A stretch of DNA of 64,000 bases from Winogradskya consettensis (GCF_018332715.1 NZ_BOQP01000067.1:1-64000); one strand, 5' to 3'; positions 11,715 through 21,928 are shown, numbered from the stretch's first letter. Notes: a model not told the origin generated them from the letters alone. Translations and numbers: made by a program.

Positions 11715-13586
11715 TCAGCGGGTGACGGTGACCGGGACGGTGAACATGGCCGCATCCACTTTCGGGCTCCCGCCGTAGCTGATGACGACCTTGCCGGCGC
11801 CGGCCTTGGTGCTGGTTTTGATGGGCACGGTTATCTGGCCGTTGCTGTTGGTGGTGTGCGCTTGGTGGACCGTTCTGCCGCCGGGAAGCGTGACCCGCAC
11901 GCTGAACTGTGCGGACGCCATGGGTGTCCCGTTGGTGCTGCTCGTAAACGTGAAGATCCGCCTGACGGTCTTCGACGTGCGGACCTTGATCGTGGACGTG
12001 CCGGACGCGCGGACCTCAGCCGGAACGGTTGTCGTCGGTGCCGGTACCGCAGGAGGTGTCGGCTTCGGGGGCGGCGGCGCGGTGCCACCGGCAGGTGCGT
12101 CTCCGACAGCTCTGATGATGGCGGTGTACGTGTTGTACGTCGAGGCGGGTTTTGGCGAGCCCCAGGTGCCCTGGATGAGGGCCCGCAGCGGGTCCTTCAG
12201 GTTGGTGGCGATGTCGTTCTCGGGCTCGTCACGGCCGGGCTCGCCCCAGAGGCTGAGTTGGGAGCCCAGCAAGTGCGGGTCCGACCTTGCGATGGTGGTG
12301 TTGCCGGTGCCGAAGGCGAACTGGTTGGGAACGAACGATTCGTAGATGGCAGCCGGGTCGGGCCGGCTGATGCCGACGATGTAGTACAGCTGGTTCCAGT
12401 TGGCGTTGATGAGGTCGTGGCCGCGGTCGGCAAGAGTCTGCGGGGTCATGTCGGTCGAGCCGTACCAGTGTGCAATCTGGACGGTCGGCGCGACGTTGAC
12501 GACGGTTCCCGGGACGAGTTGGTCGTTCCAGATCCGTAGGGTCTTACCGTTGGCCCGTACCAGATGGTTGATCTTGTTGATGAAGTCGTATTGCAGGTCC
12601 CGGCCGGTAGCGGACTTGCCGAACAACTGGTGAGCGCGCTGGTCGAGCTGCGGGAACTGGGACATTTCCGCGGCGCTGAGCCATTCATCGGCGCCGAGAT
12701 GCCAGTAGGGGCCGGTGAAGAGAGGTAGGTACTCGGTGATCAGATCACGGGCCAAGGGCCATGCCTGGTCGCTGGACAGGTCCAGGCTGCGTGTGCCGTT
12801 GTTGCGCACCAGGCTGAGACTGGGTTTGTCCCGCAGGATGCGGGTCATGTGTCCAGGCATGTCGATCTCGGGAACGATCGTGATCCGGTACTGCGCCGCG
12901 TAGGCCACGAGTTCGGCGATCTGCGCTTTGGTGTAGTGCGTTGCCGACACGACCTCGGGGTGGCTGCTGCTCTCGATACGGAATTCCTGGTCGTCGCTCA
13001 GGTGCAGGTTCAGCCGGTTGTACTTCAGGTATGCCAGTTCGCGTACCCGAGCGTGTAGCCAGTCGATGGTGTAGAACTTGCGGCCGGTGTCGATCATGAA
13101 GCCGCGATCGCGGTAGACCGGTGCGTCGGTGGCGGTGCCTTGGGGCAGGGATCGGTTCTGCTTGAGCATCTGCAGCAGGGTCTGGGTTCCGTAGAAGACA
13201 CCGGCGGTGCTGCCGCTGATCGTGGCGGTGCCCGCCAGAGCGAGCCGATAGCCCTCGTCGCCGAAACTGCCTGCGGTGAGGACGACGTCACCGACGGCTG
13301 GGGTGCCGGACGCGATCGGCACTGGGTAGCCGGTCACGGCCCGTAGATCCGCGGCGAGCAGCCCCGCGGCGGTCTGCAGAGCCACGGTACTTGTCACGAT
13401 CCGTGATGCCGCCGTGAAGATGTAGTTCCCCGAGGCGGCTGTCCATTGCTGGATGGATGGGATGGTGGCCGGTGGCGCCGAGGCGGCGGCTCCTGCGGGT
13501 GCCGATGCGGATGCGGACGCGGACGTCAGCGTGCATCCTGCAGCTAGAAAGAGGGCTGCGAGGAGCCTTCCGTGTCCGGGGCGCAT
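11715..13586 (-). CDS. Secreted GH20 beta-N-acetylhexosaminidase
   Basis: A 623-residue exported enzyme removing terminal GlcNAc or GalNAc, for example from chitin oligomers. The start at 13586 gives a short basic head, a hydrophobic stretch and an LAAGC, so it is either a signal peptide or a weak lipobox. An N-terminal GH20b-like domain (about 40-150) precedes the barrel. The barrel has RGFMIDTGRKFY, YNRLNLHLSDDQ, EIDMPGHM and HLGADEW, the last carrying the catalytic Asp300-Glu301 pair. The last hundred residues, after a Pro/Thr linker, form an Ig-like beta domain. AGGAAAGG lies upstream of the ATG. A longer frame from 13676 adds residues without signal-peptide character and was not used. 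Confidence 0.92.
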   Translation of the reverse strand: MRPGHGRLLAALFLAAGCTLTSASASASAPAGAAASAPPATIPSIQQWTAASGNYIFTAASRIVTSTVALQTAAGLLAADLRAVTGYPVPIASGTPAVGDVVLTAGSFGDEGYRLALAGTATISGSTAGVFYGTQTLLQMLKQNRSLPQGTATDAPVYRDRGFMIDTGRKFYTIDWLHARVRELAYLKYNRLNLHLSDDQEFRIESSSHPEVVSATHYTKAQIAELVAYAAQYRITIVPEIDMPGHMTRILRDKPSLSLVRNNGTRSLDLSSDQAWPLARDLITEYLPLFTGPYWHLGADEWLSAAEMSQFPQLDQRAHQLFGKSATGRDLQYDFINKINHLVRANGKTLRIWNDQLVPGTVVNVAPTVQIAHWYGSTDMTPQTLADRGHDLINANWNQLYYIVGISRPDPAAIYESFVPNQFAFGTGNTTIARSDPHLLGSQLSLWGEPGRDEPENDIATNLKDPLRALIQGTWGSPKPASTYNTYTAIIRAVGDAPAGGTAPPPPKPTPPAVPAPTTTVPAEVRASGTSTIKVRTSKTVRRIFTFTSSTNGTPMASAQFSVRVTLPGGRTVHQAHTTNSNGQITVPIKTSTKAGAGKVVISYGGSPKVDAAMFTVPVTVTR

Positions 13587-14271
13587 GGCGGCACTGCCTT
13601 TCCTACGCGAGGCCAAGAACGGAACCGAGGGGTCTGCGAAGCAGGTGATGTGGAATGCGGCCGCACCCGAGTTCACCGGGGTTGTTCATGGTAGCCACGG
13701 AAGCGGCGTAGCCCGCCGGGTCCACCCCCTCCCCGCGGGCCAGCAAGCCGGTAACCAGCGCGTCCGCCGGCTCAGCCGGCCACGCGCCTCGATCCGAGAC
13801 GCGGCCACCTACACCTGCCGCGTCATCCCGGCCAGCTGCTGTCGACATATCTCAGATGATCGGAAGCCGAGGCACCCACCTGAGTCTTTCACTAAATCTG
13901 GCTCCCGCCCGCAAACCGCTACCAACGCAGCTACGACCCGGGCGCGGCCCCGCACGGCGGGGAGTCCCCACCTGCGGCCATCATCGGTGCCTGCAGAACA
14001 TCGCCAAGTCGCCGGGCTCGTCGTTCGGACTGTCGTGGACGTGCGGCGGCTCCTGGGCGTTCCTCAACGTCGACCATAGGTCCTCTATCGGCGCGTGATT
14101 GCACGGTGACCATCGACGGCCACCCCATCACCACCCGCATAAGGGTCGCCCCACCGAGCACACCAACCGATCTCCGCCGACCACTGTGCATCATCGACAG
14201 CGTCCGGAGGTAGCGGCGCGCGCTTCGGCGTGGTCGGTGGGAATCGCCCGCTTCGATGCACTCAGCCGAAC
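13587..14271. other. Non-coding gap
   Basis: About 680 bases between the GH20 start and the terminator of the surface-protein gene. Frames present on both strands have the arginine/proline-rich look of non-coding high-GC DNA, and none matches a family I know. The left part must contain the GH20 promoter. Confidence 0.5.
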
Positions 14272-14300
14272 GCCCCATCACCGATGATCGGTGATGGGGC
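14272..14300 (-). terminator. Hairpin terminator of the surface-protein gene
   Basis: GCCCCATCACCGA (14272-14284) and its exact complement (14288-14300) form a 13-pair stem with a three-base loop. It lies 16 bases beyond the stop of the minus-strand surface-protein gene. No U-run is present, which is common for actinobacterial terminators. Confidence 0.8.
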
Positions 14301-14315
14301 TCCGGTTTCACCGAT

Positions 14316-17300
14316 TCAGCATCCGTGCGACTGATGAGCCGGCCGGCTTCGCGCGTAGGCGATCATCGCTATACCGGCGCCGATGATGAGCGTGGCCCAC
14401 ACAACAAGCATTTGAACCGGTGCCCCGGTGGTGGGCAGTTGGCCGCTACCACCGCTGTCCCCGGAATCGCCGCGGGGCGGGGTCGCACTCTTCTCGACCG
14501 TGACCGCCATGCGGATCATGTGCGTTTCGCCTGAGGCATCGACGCCGGACGCGACGAGGTCGTGCTCACCGATCGCCAGAGAAGCGGGGACGGTGATCTG
14601 CCTGGTGAAGTTCCCGTCGGAGTCGGCAACGACGGTGCCCAGCACGATCGGGGCGCTGTAGACGATGATCACTGCGGTGGAGTAGGGCGCGAAGCCGGTG
14701 CCGAGCACGGTGATCTGCTGGCCCGGGTCGACGGTGCTGAGCACGCCTTCGGTGGTGGTGAGGGTGGCAGGCGCGGCTGCGGGGGCGCTGACCGGTACTG
14801 CGGGCTCCTGCGCAACGGTCGAGGTTGACGCGTCCGATTCGAGCGAGTCGCCGCCCGGACTGTGTGCGACGACGGTGTAGGTGTAGGAAACCCCCGCGGT
14901 AGCACCGATGACGCAGGACGTCGCCGTGATCGAGGTGGTGGCACAAGTAGCAGGCCCGGGGTGCGCGTAAACCGTGTATCCGGTCACCACGCCCGTCGTC
15001 GACTGCGGCCATGTGACTGTGGTGGATGACGTACCGGCGGTGGCGGTCGGGCGGGTCACCGTGGCCGGTTTCGTCGTCACCGAGGTGGCTGTGCTCGCCG
15101 TGCCCGTGCCGACCGCGTTGACCGCTCGGAGCGCGACGGAGTAGCGAACACCGCTTTGCAGACCGGTAGCCGTGCCCGTGAGCGGGGAGCCACTGGGGGT
15201 GAACGTGGTCCAGTTCTCCCCGCCGTCGAGCGAGATCTGGTAGCCCGTGATCGGTGATCCGCCGGAGTCAGGAGCTGTGAACGACAGGGTCAGTGCCTCC
15301 GGACCGGCGGTGGTGCTGATGCCGCTCGGCACGCCGGGAGTGGTCATCGGTGTGACCGCAGCGGTGGCGATGGATTCCCCGGAGCTACCGACGCTGTTCG
15401 TGGCGTGCACGGTGAAGATGTACGACGTGCCGTTCCGCAGCCCGGTCACGGTGCAGGGGGAGGCTGAACAGTTTGCGGTGACACCATCGGGCGTCGAGGT
15501 GACCGTGTAGGAGGTGATGGCTGCCCCCCGCCGGTGGAGGACGGGGTGGAGAACGACACAATCGCACGGCCCGCTCCGCCGGTCACCACCGCCGCAGTGG
15601 GCACGCCGGGTACAGCGGCCGGGGTGACCTGCACGGCGGCGGTGGCAGCACCGGCACCGACCGAGCTGCGCGCCCGGATTCTCACCGGGTAGGTGGTGCC
15701 GTTGGCCAGGCCGGGAACGGTCGCGGTCAGCGAGGCGCCGCCGGTAACGGTCAGTGTGTTCCAGGTACTGCCGTCGTCGAGGCTGTACTCGTATCCGGTG
15801 ATCGGCTCGCCGCCGGTGTTGACCGGGACACGGAACACGAGGGTCGCGGCCCCGTCACCCCGCTGGACCGTCAGGGCCCCCGGAGCTGCCGCGACGGTAG
15901 CAGGGGTGACGGCGGCCGATGCACTCGACGATGCCGAGTTACCGGTGGCGTTCGTGGCGCGCGTCGTGAAGGTGTACGACGTGCCGTTGGACAGTCCGTT
16001 GATGACGCACGGGCTGGAGGGGCACGTGGCGGTAATGCCACCTGGCGTCGACGTGACCGTGTAGGAGGTGACCGCGGACCCGCCGTTGTCTGCCGGCGGG
16101 GTGAACGAGACTGACGCGGATGCGTTCCCGCGGGTGGCGGATACTGCGGTCGGTACGCCCGGGACGGCGGCCGCCGTGGCGGATTGCTCGGCCGAGGCGA
16201 GGCTGGGGCCTTGGTCGTTGACTGCCCGTACCCGTATCCCATAGGTCGTGCCGTTGATGAGATCGGCGACCGTGGCGGTGACCATGCCGTTGGTGGTGGT
16301 GCTCTGCAGTGTCGTCCACGGTCCCCCGTCGAGGGACACTTCGTAGCCGGTGATCGCCGAGCCCTGGGCGGCTGGTGGCGTGAACGACACCGAGACCTGC
16401 CTGTCGCCCGGTGTGACGGCGATCGTGGGTGCCGAGGGCACATCGACCGGTGTCACGGAGGCCGAAGCCGGCGACTCGGCCGAGTCGCCGATCGCATTCG
16501 TCGCGTGAACGGTGAACGTGTACGAGGTGCCGTTGCTCAGTCCCGTCACCGCGCACGGGCTGGACGGGCACGAGGCGGTATGGCCACCCGGACTCGCCGT
16601 GACGGTGTAGGACGTGATCGCCGAGCCACCGTCGCCTGCCGGAGCGGTGAACGACACGCCGGCCCCGGCGTGGCCGGCGGTCGCCGACACGGCGGTCGGC
16701 GCACCGGGCAGAGACGCCGGGGTGACGGCCGAGGAGGCGTTGGAATCGGTGGAGTCGCCGATGGCATTCGTTGCGTGGACCGTGAATGTGTACGACGTGC
16801 CGTTACCCAGCCCGGTCACCACACACGGGCTGGACGGACACGAGGCGGTGAAACCGCCCGGACTCGCCGTCACCGTGTAGGACGTGATCGCCGAGCCACC
16901 ATTGCTCGACGGCGCGGCGAACGACACCGACACCTGAGAGTCACCCGGGGCTGCGGTCACGTCGGTCGGCACGCCGGGTTGCCCGATGGGCGTTGTCACG
17001 CTTGACGCGGTGGACTCGGGCGAGTCGCCGACGGCGTTCGTCGCGTGGACCGTGAACGTGTACGACGTGCCGTTATCCAGCCCGGTCACCACACACGGGC
17101 TGGACGGACACGAGGCAGTGAAACCACCCGGACTCGCCGTCACCGTGTAGGACGTGATCGCCGAGCCACCATTGCTCGACGGCGCGGCGAACGACACACT
17201 GGCCTGACCGTTGCCCGCGGTCGCTGTGACCCCCGCCGGAGCCGTCGGCGCCAGCGCGGGAGTCACCGCGGCGGAGGCGGTCGACTCGGTCGAATCACCG

Positions 17301-18442
17301 TTGACGTTGGTCGCGTGGACGGTGAACGTGTACGCCGTGCCGTTCGTCAAGCCTGTCACGACGCACGGACTCGAAGGACATGACTGAGTCACACCCCCCG
17401 GGTTCGACGTCACCGTGTAGGACGTGATCGGTTCACCGCCATCGCTGACAGGCGCGGTGAACGACACGGACGCCTGGGAATCGCCGGGCGTCGCCGAGAC
17501 CGCCGTCGGACTGCCCGGGCTTGCCACACCGTTGAACGTCATGACGACCGAACCGGTGGAACCGTCGCTGGCTACCAAGCCGGGCAACTGCACACCGCCG
17601 GTGCCGGCCTGCACCGCGATCGAGGCCGACGACAGCGCGCTGGACGCGAACGAGGAGCCACCGCCTCCACCAGCCACATTGGAGCTGAGGATGGAACCCC
17701 GGCTACCGCCTCCGCCACCACCGCCACCGTATCCACCACCGCCACCGCCGCCTCGAGCACCGCCGGGCACCGCACCGCCCGTTCCGCCGGCCGCGATGGA
17801 CTTCGCCGAGGGGTTGTTGCTACCTCCGGCCGTACCGGGAGCGTAGTTGCCTGTCCCGCCGGCCCCGCCGGTGGAACCGACGCCCGGACTACCGGGGCCG
17901 GACACGGCCTGGGCGTTGTCACTGGTACCCGCCGACCCCGCGTTGCCGCCGTCACCGTTGTACGAGCCGCCGCCACCACCACCGGCGATGACGAGTTTCG
18001 CCAGGACGGCGTTCGACGAGTCGAGAGCGAAGATGCCCGAGCCCGCGCCGCCGGTGCTCGTGCCATGGTTGTCGCCGGTACCGGCTAAACCGACCAGGAC
18101 GTACAGAGATGCTGTACCAACGGGAAGTGTCAGTGTCCCAGTCACCTCGGCCGCGTTACCTCCGATGTGCGCCCGCGCGGGATAGCCGGCGCCGCCACCG
18201 GCGCCCACCACATCCACATCCACCGACGTCGTGCCGTTTGGCACCGTCAAGGTGTAGTTGCCGCTGGAGGAACAGGTGACCGTGCTGAGCAGGGCCGGCG
18301 TGGAGCCATCAGAACAAGGTGACGTGACAGCCCAAGCCGGTGCTGCCGCCGCCAAGGACATCCCGCCCCCGGCGAGTACGCCGCTGACCAGCACAGCGGT
18401 GGTCCGACGCAACCTCGAACTGACGTTTCGACACATACTCAC
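14316..18442 (-). pseudogene. Gly-rich/fibronectin-III LPxTG surface protein, frameshifted
   Basis: Without one extra base this would be a protein of about 1375 residues. It has a signal peptide (1-38), a short beta region and a Gly-rich domain (about 105-285) with many GGGG runs. About a dozen fibronectin-III-like repeats follow; many carry a CPSSPCVVTGL segment whose two Cys may pair. A final Ig-like domain leads to LPTTG, a membrane helix and an ARSRPAHQ tail, the sortase-anchoring signal. The frame is lost at a six-base C run (15524-15529 on the plus strand). With five bases, STGGAAITSYTVTSTPDG continues smoothly. The gene may be intact if this is a sequencing error. Otherwise a soluble, unanchored protein is made. 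GTG at 18442 has AAAGGA in front. Confidence 0.85.
16777..17205 (-). repeat. Near-identical fibronectin-III coding repeats
   Basis: Two units offset by 270 bases (from about 16777 and about 17047) are almost identical over roughly 150 bases, with only scattered differences. Neighbouring units at about 16500 and 17310 are more diverged. This is a setting for repeat-number change by recombination. Confidence 0.75.
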
Positions 18443-18597
18443 TCGGCCGTCCTTTACCGCTGCGTGGCCTCGTCGCCACCGACCCCATCAACATCAACAC
18501 CTCACTCTAGAGAAGATAGGGCGGAAAATGCATAAAAGCCGCATTTCTTCTCATAGTCGGTGACGACTAGCCCCAGGCCGATGAGCCGGTCCTTGAG

Positions 18598-19314
18598 GTG
18601 ATGGTCGGTCGAGTCCGGGACCCATTTCTAGATCGGCAGCGGTATCGGCTGGTCCGGCGCCGCGGCAGCGTGCTGGGGCTGGACGAGATGCGCCGGCTGG
18701 GCCTCAACGTCAGCACCGCCGGGTTCGATGAGCCCGGCTGGGTCCACGACGAGACAGCAACCCAGCGTGCCCTCGCCTTGGCCAAGCACGTCACGGGTAT
18801 CCACCTGAGCGAAACAGCACCGAACGTCACGGCCTTTACCGCCGTCGCCGTACCCAAGCAGGGCTCCGACCGGATGGCACCCACATCTTTCGTCGTGCCG
18901 CCCGCCGAGGATTACGACGAGGACGAATACGACGAGCAAGCCGAGCAGACTCAGGCGTGGACCGGCATCGACCTACCCGGCGAGCGGTTACGCTCGGGCG
19001 GATTCAGTGGTGCAGAGCCCGCCCGCCGGAACATGAACCTGCTCACGGCATTGGCCGACGCCGGGAACGACATGACGCTCTTCCCGATCCGGCGGCAGCT
19101 CGATCCTTTACCGATGGCTCCGCAATATCTTCCCGACGGCAGCCTGGACCGGGGATCGCGTCAGCACCTGGCCTGGAATTTGCTGCACAACCCGACGGAC
19201 CCCGTCCCGCTGTCAGCGGCATGCAACGCCCTCACCACCGCCATCGCAGTCGACAACGGACGAGACCGGCAACTGTTCGCCGACCTGCGCGTACGGTTCC
19301 CTCAGCTCGGATAG
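18598..19314 (+). CDS. Hypothetical protein with acidic linker
   Basis: I do not recognise this 238-residue protein. It starts with a basic region (RDPFLDRQRYRLVRRRGSVLG) and continues with a mixed alpha/beta part to about residue 95. A very acidic stretch (AEDYDEDEYDEQAEQTQAW, about 102-120) follows, then a second part with RNMNLLTALADAGNDMTLFPIRRQLDP. That layout suggests two small domains joined by a charged linker. No signal peptide or membrane helix is seen. GTG at 18598 and ATG at 18601 are both possible starts. It is divergent from the surface-protein gene, which could share its promoter region. Confidence 0.55.
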   Translation: MMVGRVRDPFLDRQRYRLVRRRGSVLGLDEMRRLGLNVSTAGFDEPGWVHDETATQRALALAKHVTGIHLSETAPNVTAFTAVAVPKQGSDRMAPTSFVVPPAEDYDEDEYDEQAEQTQAWTGIDLPGERLRSGGFSGAEPARRNMNLLTALADAGNDMTLFPIRRQLDPLPMAPQYLPDGSLDRGSRQHLAWNLLHNPTDPVPLSAACNALTTAIAVDNGRDRQLFADLRVRFPQLG

Positions 19315-19491
19315 TTCGCGGTGCCTGCCTGGCTGATTATCTTGCCCGCCACAATTCCGGTGGATTGACAGGGCTTCATCGAGGCTGAGGCGCCCGCCTT
19401 CCGGCGCCCCCCAAGACCCAGTTCCGGCGGATAGTGGATGCTCGGTGAGCGCGGCAGCCGGCCCAAGCCGGCGGCAACGGCGCACAGGACA

Positions 19492-19786
19492 TGGCCGGCG
19501 TGGTCGTCACGCTCTACTCGGCGCAGAGCTGCACCTGGAGGGAGAAGAAGTCCTCCAGGTGCCAGGTGCTCTCGATCTTCCCGTTCGCGAATTCGCGTGG
19601 GTGCAGGAGGAGACGGCCAACCAGGGCGCATGGTCGTTCGTCGCGCTGAACCTGCTCGAGCACCTCGAAGGCGTCCGCCTACGCCCGATCTCGCGCCCGG
19701 CCGCCGCGGCGCCCGCCGTGGGCTCGGCCACGATGCACGACGCCGAGCAGGCCGCCCTGACCGAGGCGGCGCTGCCGAAGCCGTAG
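19492..19786 (+). pseudogene. Hypothetical protein, frameshifted
   Basis: From ATG 19492 the sequence begins MAGVVVTLYSA, then changes frame near 19525 and continues ELHLEGEEVLQVPGALDLPVREFAW and QEETANQGAWSFVALNLLEHLEG to the stop at 19786. The second frame alone starts at a GTG at 19445 but has a meaningless Arg-rich head. The family is not known to me. A strong terminator follows at 19802, so this was a true transcription unit. Confidence 0.5.
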
Positions 19787-19801
19787 GGTTTGGCAGGTTG
19801 A

Positions 19802-19830
19802 AAGGGCGGGGCCACTGCGGCCCCGCCCTT
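19802..19830 (+). terminator. Strong hairpin terminator
   Basis: AAGGGCGGGGCC (19802-19813) pairs completely with 19819-19830 around a five-base loop, followed by CTTC. It closes the hypothetical unit and separates it from the sigma-factor operon. Confidence 0.8.
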
Positions 19831-19887
19831 CTTCGCATATGCAACGCTTCCGGGCCGGGCTGCGTCCTGGGTCGGAGGTGTGAGCAC

Positions 19888-20394
19888 ATGGCTGATGACA
19901 GCCTCTTCGCGGACTTTGTTCGCATGCGAGGTCAGGCGCTCTACCGGTATGGGTATCTGCTCACCGGCAACCATCACGACGCTGACGATCTGGTGCAGGA
20001 CGCACTGATCAAGCTGCGGTCGCACTGGTCGCGAGTGTCCCGCAAGGACGATCCGACCGGGTATGTGCGGACGACCATGGCGCGGTCGCATGTGTCGGTG
20101 TGGCGACGGCGACGACGTGAGGTCCCGACCGCGAAGCCGCTGGACCACGCGTTCGACGATCCGGGGATCGACCGGGCGGAGCACACCGGCCGGGCCGGGC
20201 GGATCTGGGCCGCGCTGGCCCTGCTGCCGCCCCGCCAGCGGACCGTGCTGGTCCTGCGCTACTACGAACACATGACCGACGCCGAGATCGCGGTGTCACT
20301 CAACGTAAGCCCCGTCACCGTCCGCACCAATGCGTTGCGTGGTCTGGAGAAGTTGCGTGCGACCGGTGTCGCCGACCTGGAAGTGGTGAAGTGA
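19888..20394 (+). CDS. SigE-family ECF RNA polymerase sigma factor
   Basis: A 168-residue sigma factor with region 2 (FADFVRMRGQALYRYGYLLTGNHHDADDLVQDALIKL) and region 4 (LPPRQRTVLVLRYYEHMTDAEIAVSLNVSPVTVRTNALRGLEKL). Members of this actinobacterial SigE-type ECF group direct RNA polymerase to small regulons, often membrane or stress genes. The ATG at 19888 has GGAGGTG seven bases upstream. Its stop overlaps the start of the next gene (TGATG), so the two are translationally coupled and that partner probably controls it. Confidence 0.93.
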   Translation: MADDSLFADFVRMRGQALYRYGYLLTGNHHDADDLVQDALIKLRSHWSRVSRKDDPTGYVRTTMARSHVSVWRRRRREVPTAKPLDHAFDDPGIDRAEHTGRAGRIWAALALLPPRQRTVLVLRYYEHMTDAEIAVSLNVSPVTVRTNALRGLEKLRATGVADLEVVK

Positions 20395-21545
20395 TGACCA
20401 ACACGGACCTCAGTGCGGCGATGACCTCGTTCGCCGACGACGCCCCGCAGCCGCCGATCGATCTGCTGGAGCGGGTCGAGACCAGGCACCGGCGCCGCCG
20501 CCGCGCCCAAGCAGCGGTCGCCACCTGCGCGGCGGTGGCCGTGGTGGCGGCGGGTGCCGGTTTGTTGCGGCCGGCCCCCGAGACCGCCCAGCCGGCCGGG
20601 CCGCCGGCCACGGCCGGGTTCCACCTGCCGCCCGTCCCGGCCACGGTGCCGTCGATCAAACAGGCATGGCCGGACGCGGTGGTGGCCGACGCGATCGCGA
20701 ACACGCCGGCCGGCCGGCCGCCCCTCGTCGTCGGCGTGCTCGATCCCACTCACTGGCTGGTGGTCAGCCAGCCGGATTCGGGAAAGATGTGGAGCTACGC
20801 GGTCGCGGATCGAAAGTACCGGCCTCTGCTCACGCACACGGGCGGCGCGGTCTTCCAGGAGAGCCTGGCGGTCACCGGCAAGGCGATCGTCCGGGCCGTC
20901 GCAGCCGGTGACCACACCGAGGTCTGGATGAGCACGCGCGACGGTGGAAACGATCACCGCGTAGGCACGGTGAACCAGAAGGACTCGAACAGCCTTTGGG
21001 CTGACGACACAAACGTCTATCTCTCGTTCAACGCCGTGCCGGGCATCTTCCGGATGTCGCTCAATGACGGCCGGGCCGAGCCGCTCGACGGGTTCGATCA
21101 GTTCCGTCTCGACAAGTCACCGTGGGCGTTCAGTGACGCCGGGCCGCTCCGCAACGTGGTCACCGGCCAGGAGATCGCCGTTGCCAGGTCGACGGGCGCC
21201 GGGCCCACCGCCCCGGCCGGAGCGCAGCCCAGCTCTGCTCCGAGCGGCGAGGAAACCGTGGAATGTACGCCCGCGTTCTGTGTCGCCTGGGACGCCGCGA
21301 AGTTCGTGCAACGGCCGGACGGCTCCGAGCGCACCCCGGTGCCCTACCCGGGAGTGGAAATGATCATGCCCGGCCATCTGCTGGTGTCGGACGAGAAGCT
21401 CCTGGTCGACCCGCTGACCGGAGTGATGGGCCAGGCCGGGCCGGAGTGCCGCTACGAGGGCTACCTCGCGATGTCGGGCGGCGTCATCGTCAACTGGAGG
21501 TGCAAGGGTTCACTCTCGCAGATCTTCCTCCGCACCGAGAACTGA
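20394..21545 (+). CDS. Membrane-anchored sigma-factor partner with propeller-like domain
   Basis: A 383-residue protein. Its first 45 residues, with an LLERVETRHRRRRRAQ head, face the cytoplasm, and AAVATCAAVAVVAAGAGLL is a single membrane helix. The remaining 300 residues are extracellular and beta-rich with repeated WVxSQPD / MWSYAVADRKYRPLL / VWMSTRDGG-type strands, as in WD40-like propellers. Two Cys pairs near the end (CTPAFC, CRYEGY ... WRC) suit an exported domain. Such proteins follow SigE-family sigma genes in many actinomycetes, and an anti-sigma-like or sensing role is inferred. No clear ZAS zinc motif is visible. Confidence 0.75.
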   Translation: MTNTDLSAAMTSFADDAPQPPIDLLERVETRHRRRRRAQAAVATCAAVAVVAAGAGLLRPAPETAQPAGPPATAGFHLPPVPATVPSIKQAWPDAVVADAIANTPAGRPPLVVGVLDPTHWLVVSQPDSGKMWSYAVADRKYRPLLTHTGGAVFQESLAVTGKAIVRAVAAGDHTEVWMSTRDGGNDHRVGTVNQKDSNSLWADDTNVYLSFNAVPGIFRMSLNDGRAEPLDGFDQFRLDKSPWAFSDAGPLRNVVTGQEIAVARSTGAGPTAPAGAQPSSAPSGEETVECTPAFCVAWDAAKFVQRPDGSERTPVPYPGVEMIMPGHLLVSDEKLLVDPLTGVMGQAGPECRYEGYLAMSGGVIVNWRCKGSLSQIFLRTEN

Positions 21546-21547
21546 TC

Positions 21548-21586
21548 GGCAGGGGCGGGGCCGCGTGCCCCGCCCCTGCCGTTTTT
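21548..21586 (+). terminator. Rho-independent terminator
   Basis: GGCAGGGGCGGGGC (21548-21561) and its exact complement (21567-21580) form a 14-pair stem with loop CGCGT, followed directly by GTTTTT. It ends the sigma-factor operon three bases after the stop codon. Confidence 0.95.
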
Positions 21587-21598
21587 AGTATCCGGGGC

Positions 21599-21773
21599 AT
21601 GTACGTCACGGATCGTGGGATCGAGGAACTCGTCGAGCGGCACGGAGCCCGTGTCGCTCGAGTGGGTCGGCGAGCAGCTGCGGACGTTCGTCGACATGAA
21701 CCCCGAGTTCGAGACGCCGATCGAGCGGTTCGCCACCTGGCTGGCCCGCGACGACGAGGACAATGAGGACTGA
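21599..21773 (+). pseudogene. DUF6104-type small protein, frameshifted
   Basis: The ATG frame begins MYVTDRGIEELVERHGA and then becomes meaningless. The next frame continues VSLEWVGEQLRTFVDMNPEFE and TPIERFATWLARDDEDNED to TGA at 21771. Together they match the roughly 59-residue DUF6104 family, a small acidic protein widespread in actinomycetes with no known function. One base is missing between about 21640 and 21655. As the family is usually conserved as an intact gene, either an error or a recent loss is possible. Confidence 0.75.
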
Positions 21774-21825
21774 TCGGCCGATCCGGCGGGTCTCGGCATC
21801 CTCTCGAATGCTCGCCGCCGTCGGG

Positions 21826-21928
21826 GGCCCGATCCTGACCGCCGGGGTCGCCGGCGGTGTCGATGGCCCTGGGCGAGTACGTCTCGGTCAGCAGCCAGCG
21901 CGACACCGAACGCGCCCTGCTCGCTAAG
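21826..21928 (+). pseudogene. Short partial copy of the VIT-family transporter gene
   Basis: About 100 bases match the interior of the transporter gene at 28744-29448 (there about 28888-29003), including MALGEYVSVSSQRDTERALL at near nucleotide identity. A dozen or so bases are missing within the copy (the GLVAGAV part). It has no start, no other domain and lies between the DUF6104 remnant and the IS3 remnant. It marks a duplication or rearrangement between the two sites. Confidence 0.85.

Noticed and set aside
17690-17780. Runs of CCACCGCC resembling a simple tandem repeat or CRISPR-like array
   Set aside because: They are the antisense of Gly codons in the Gly-rich domain, with no spacers of regular length.
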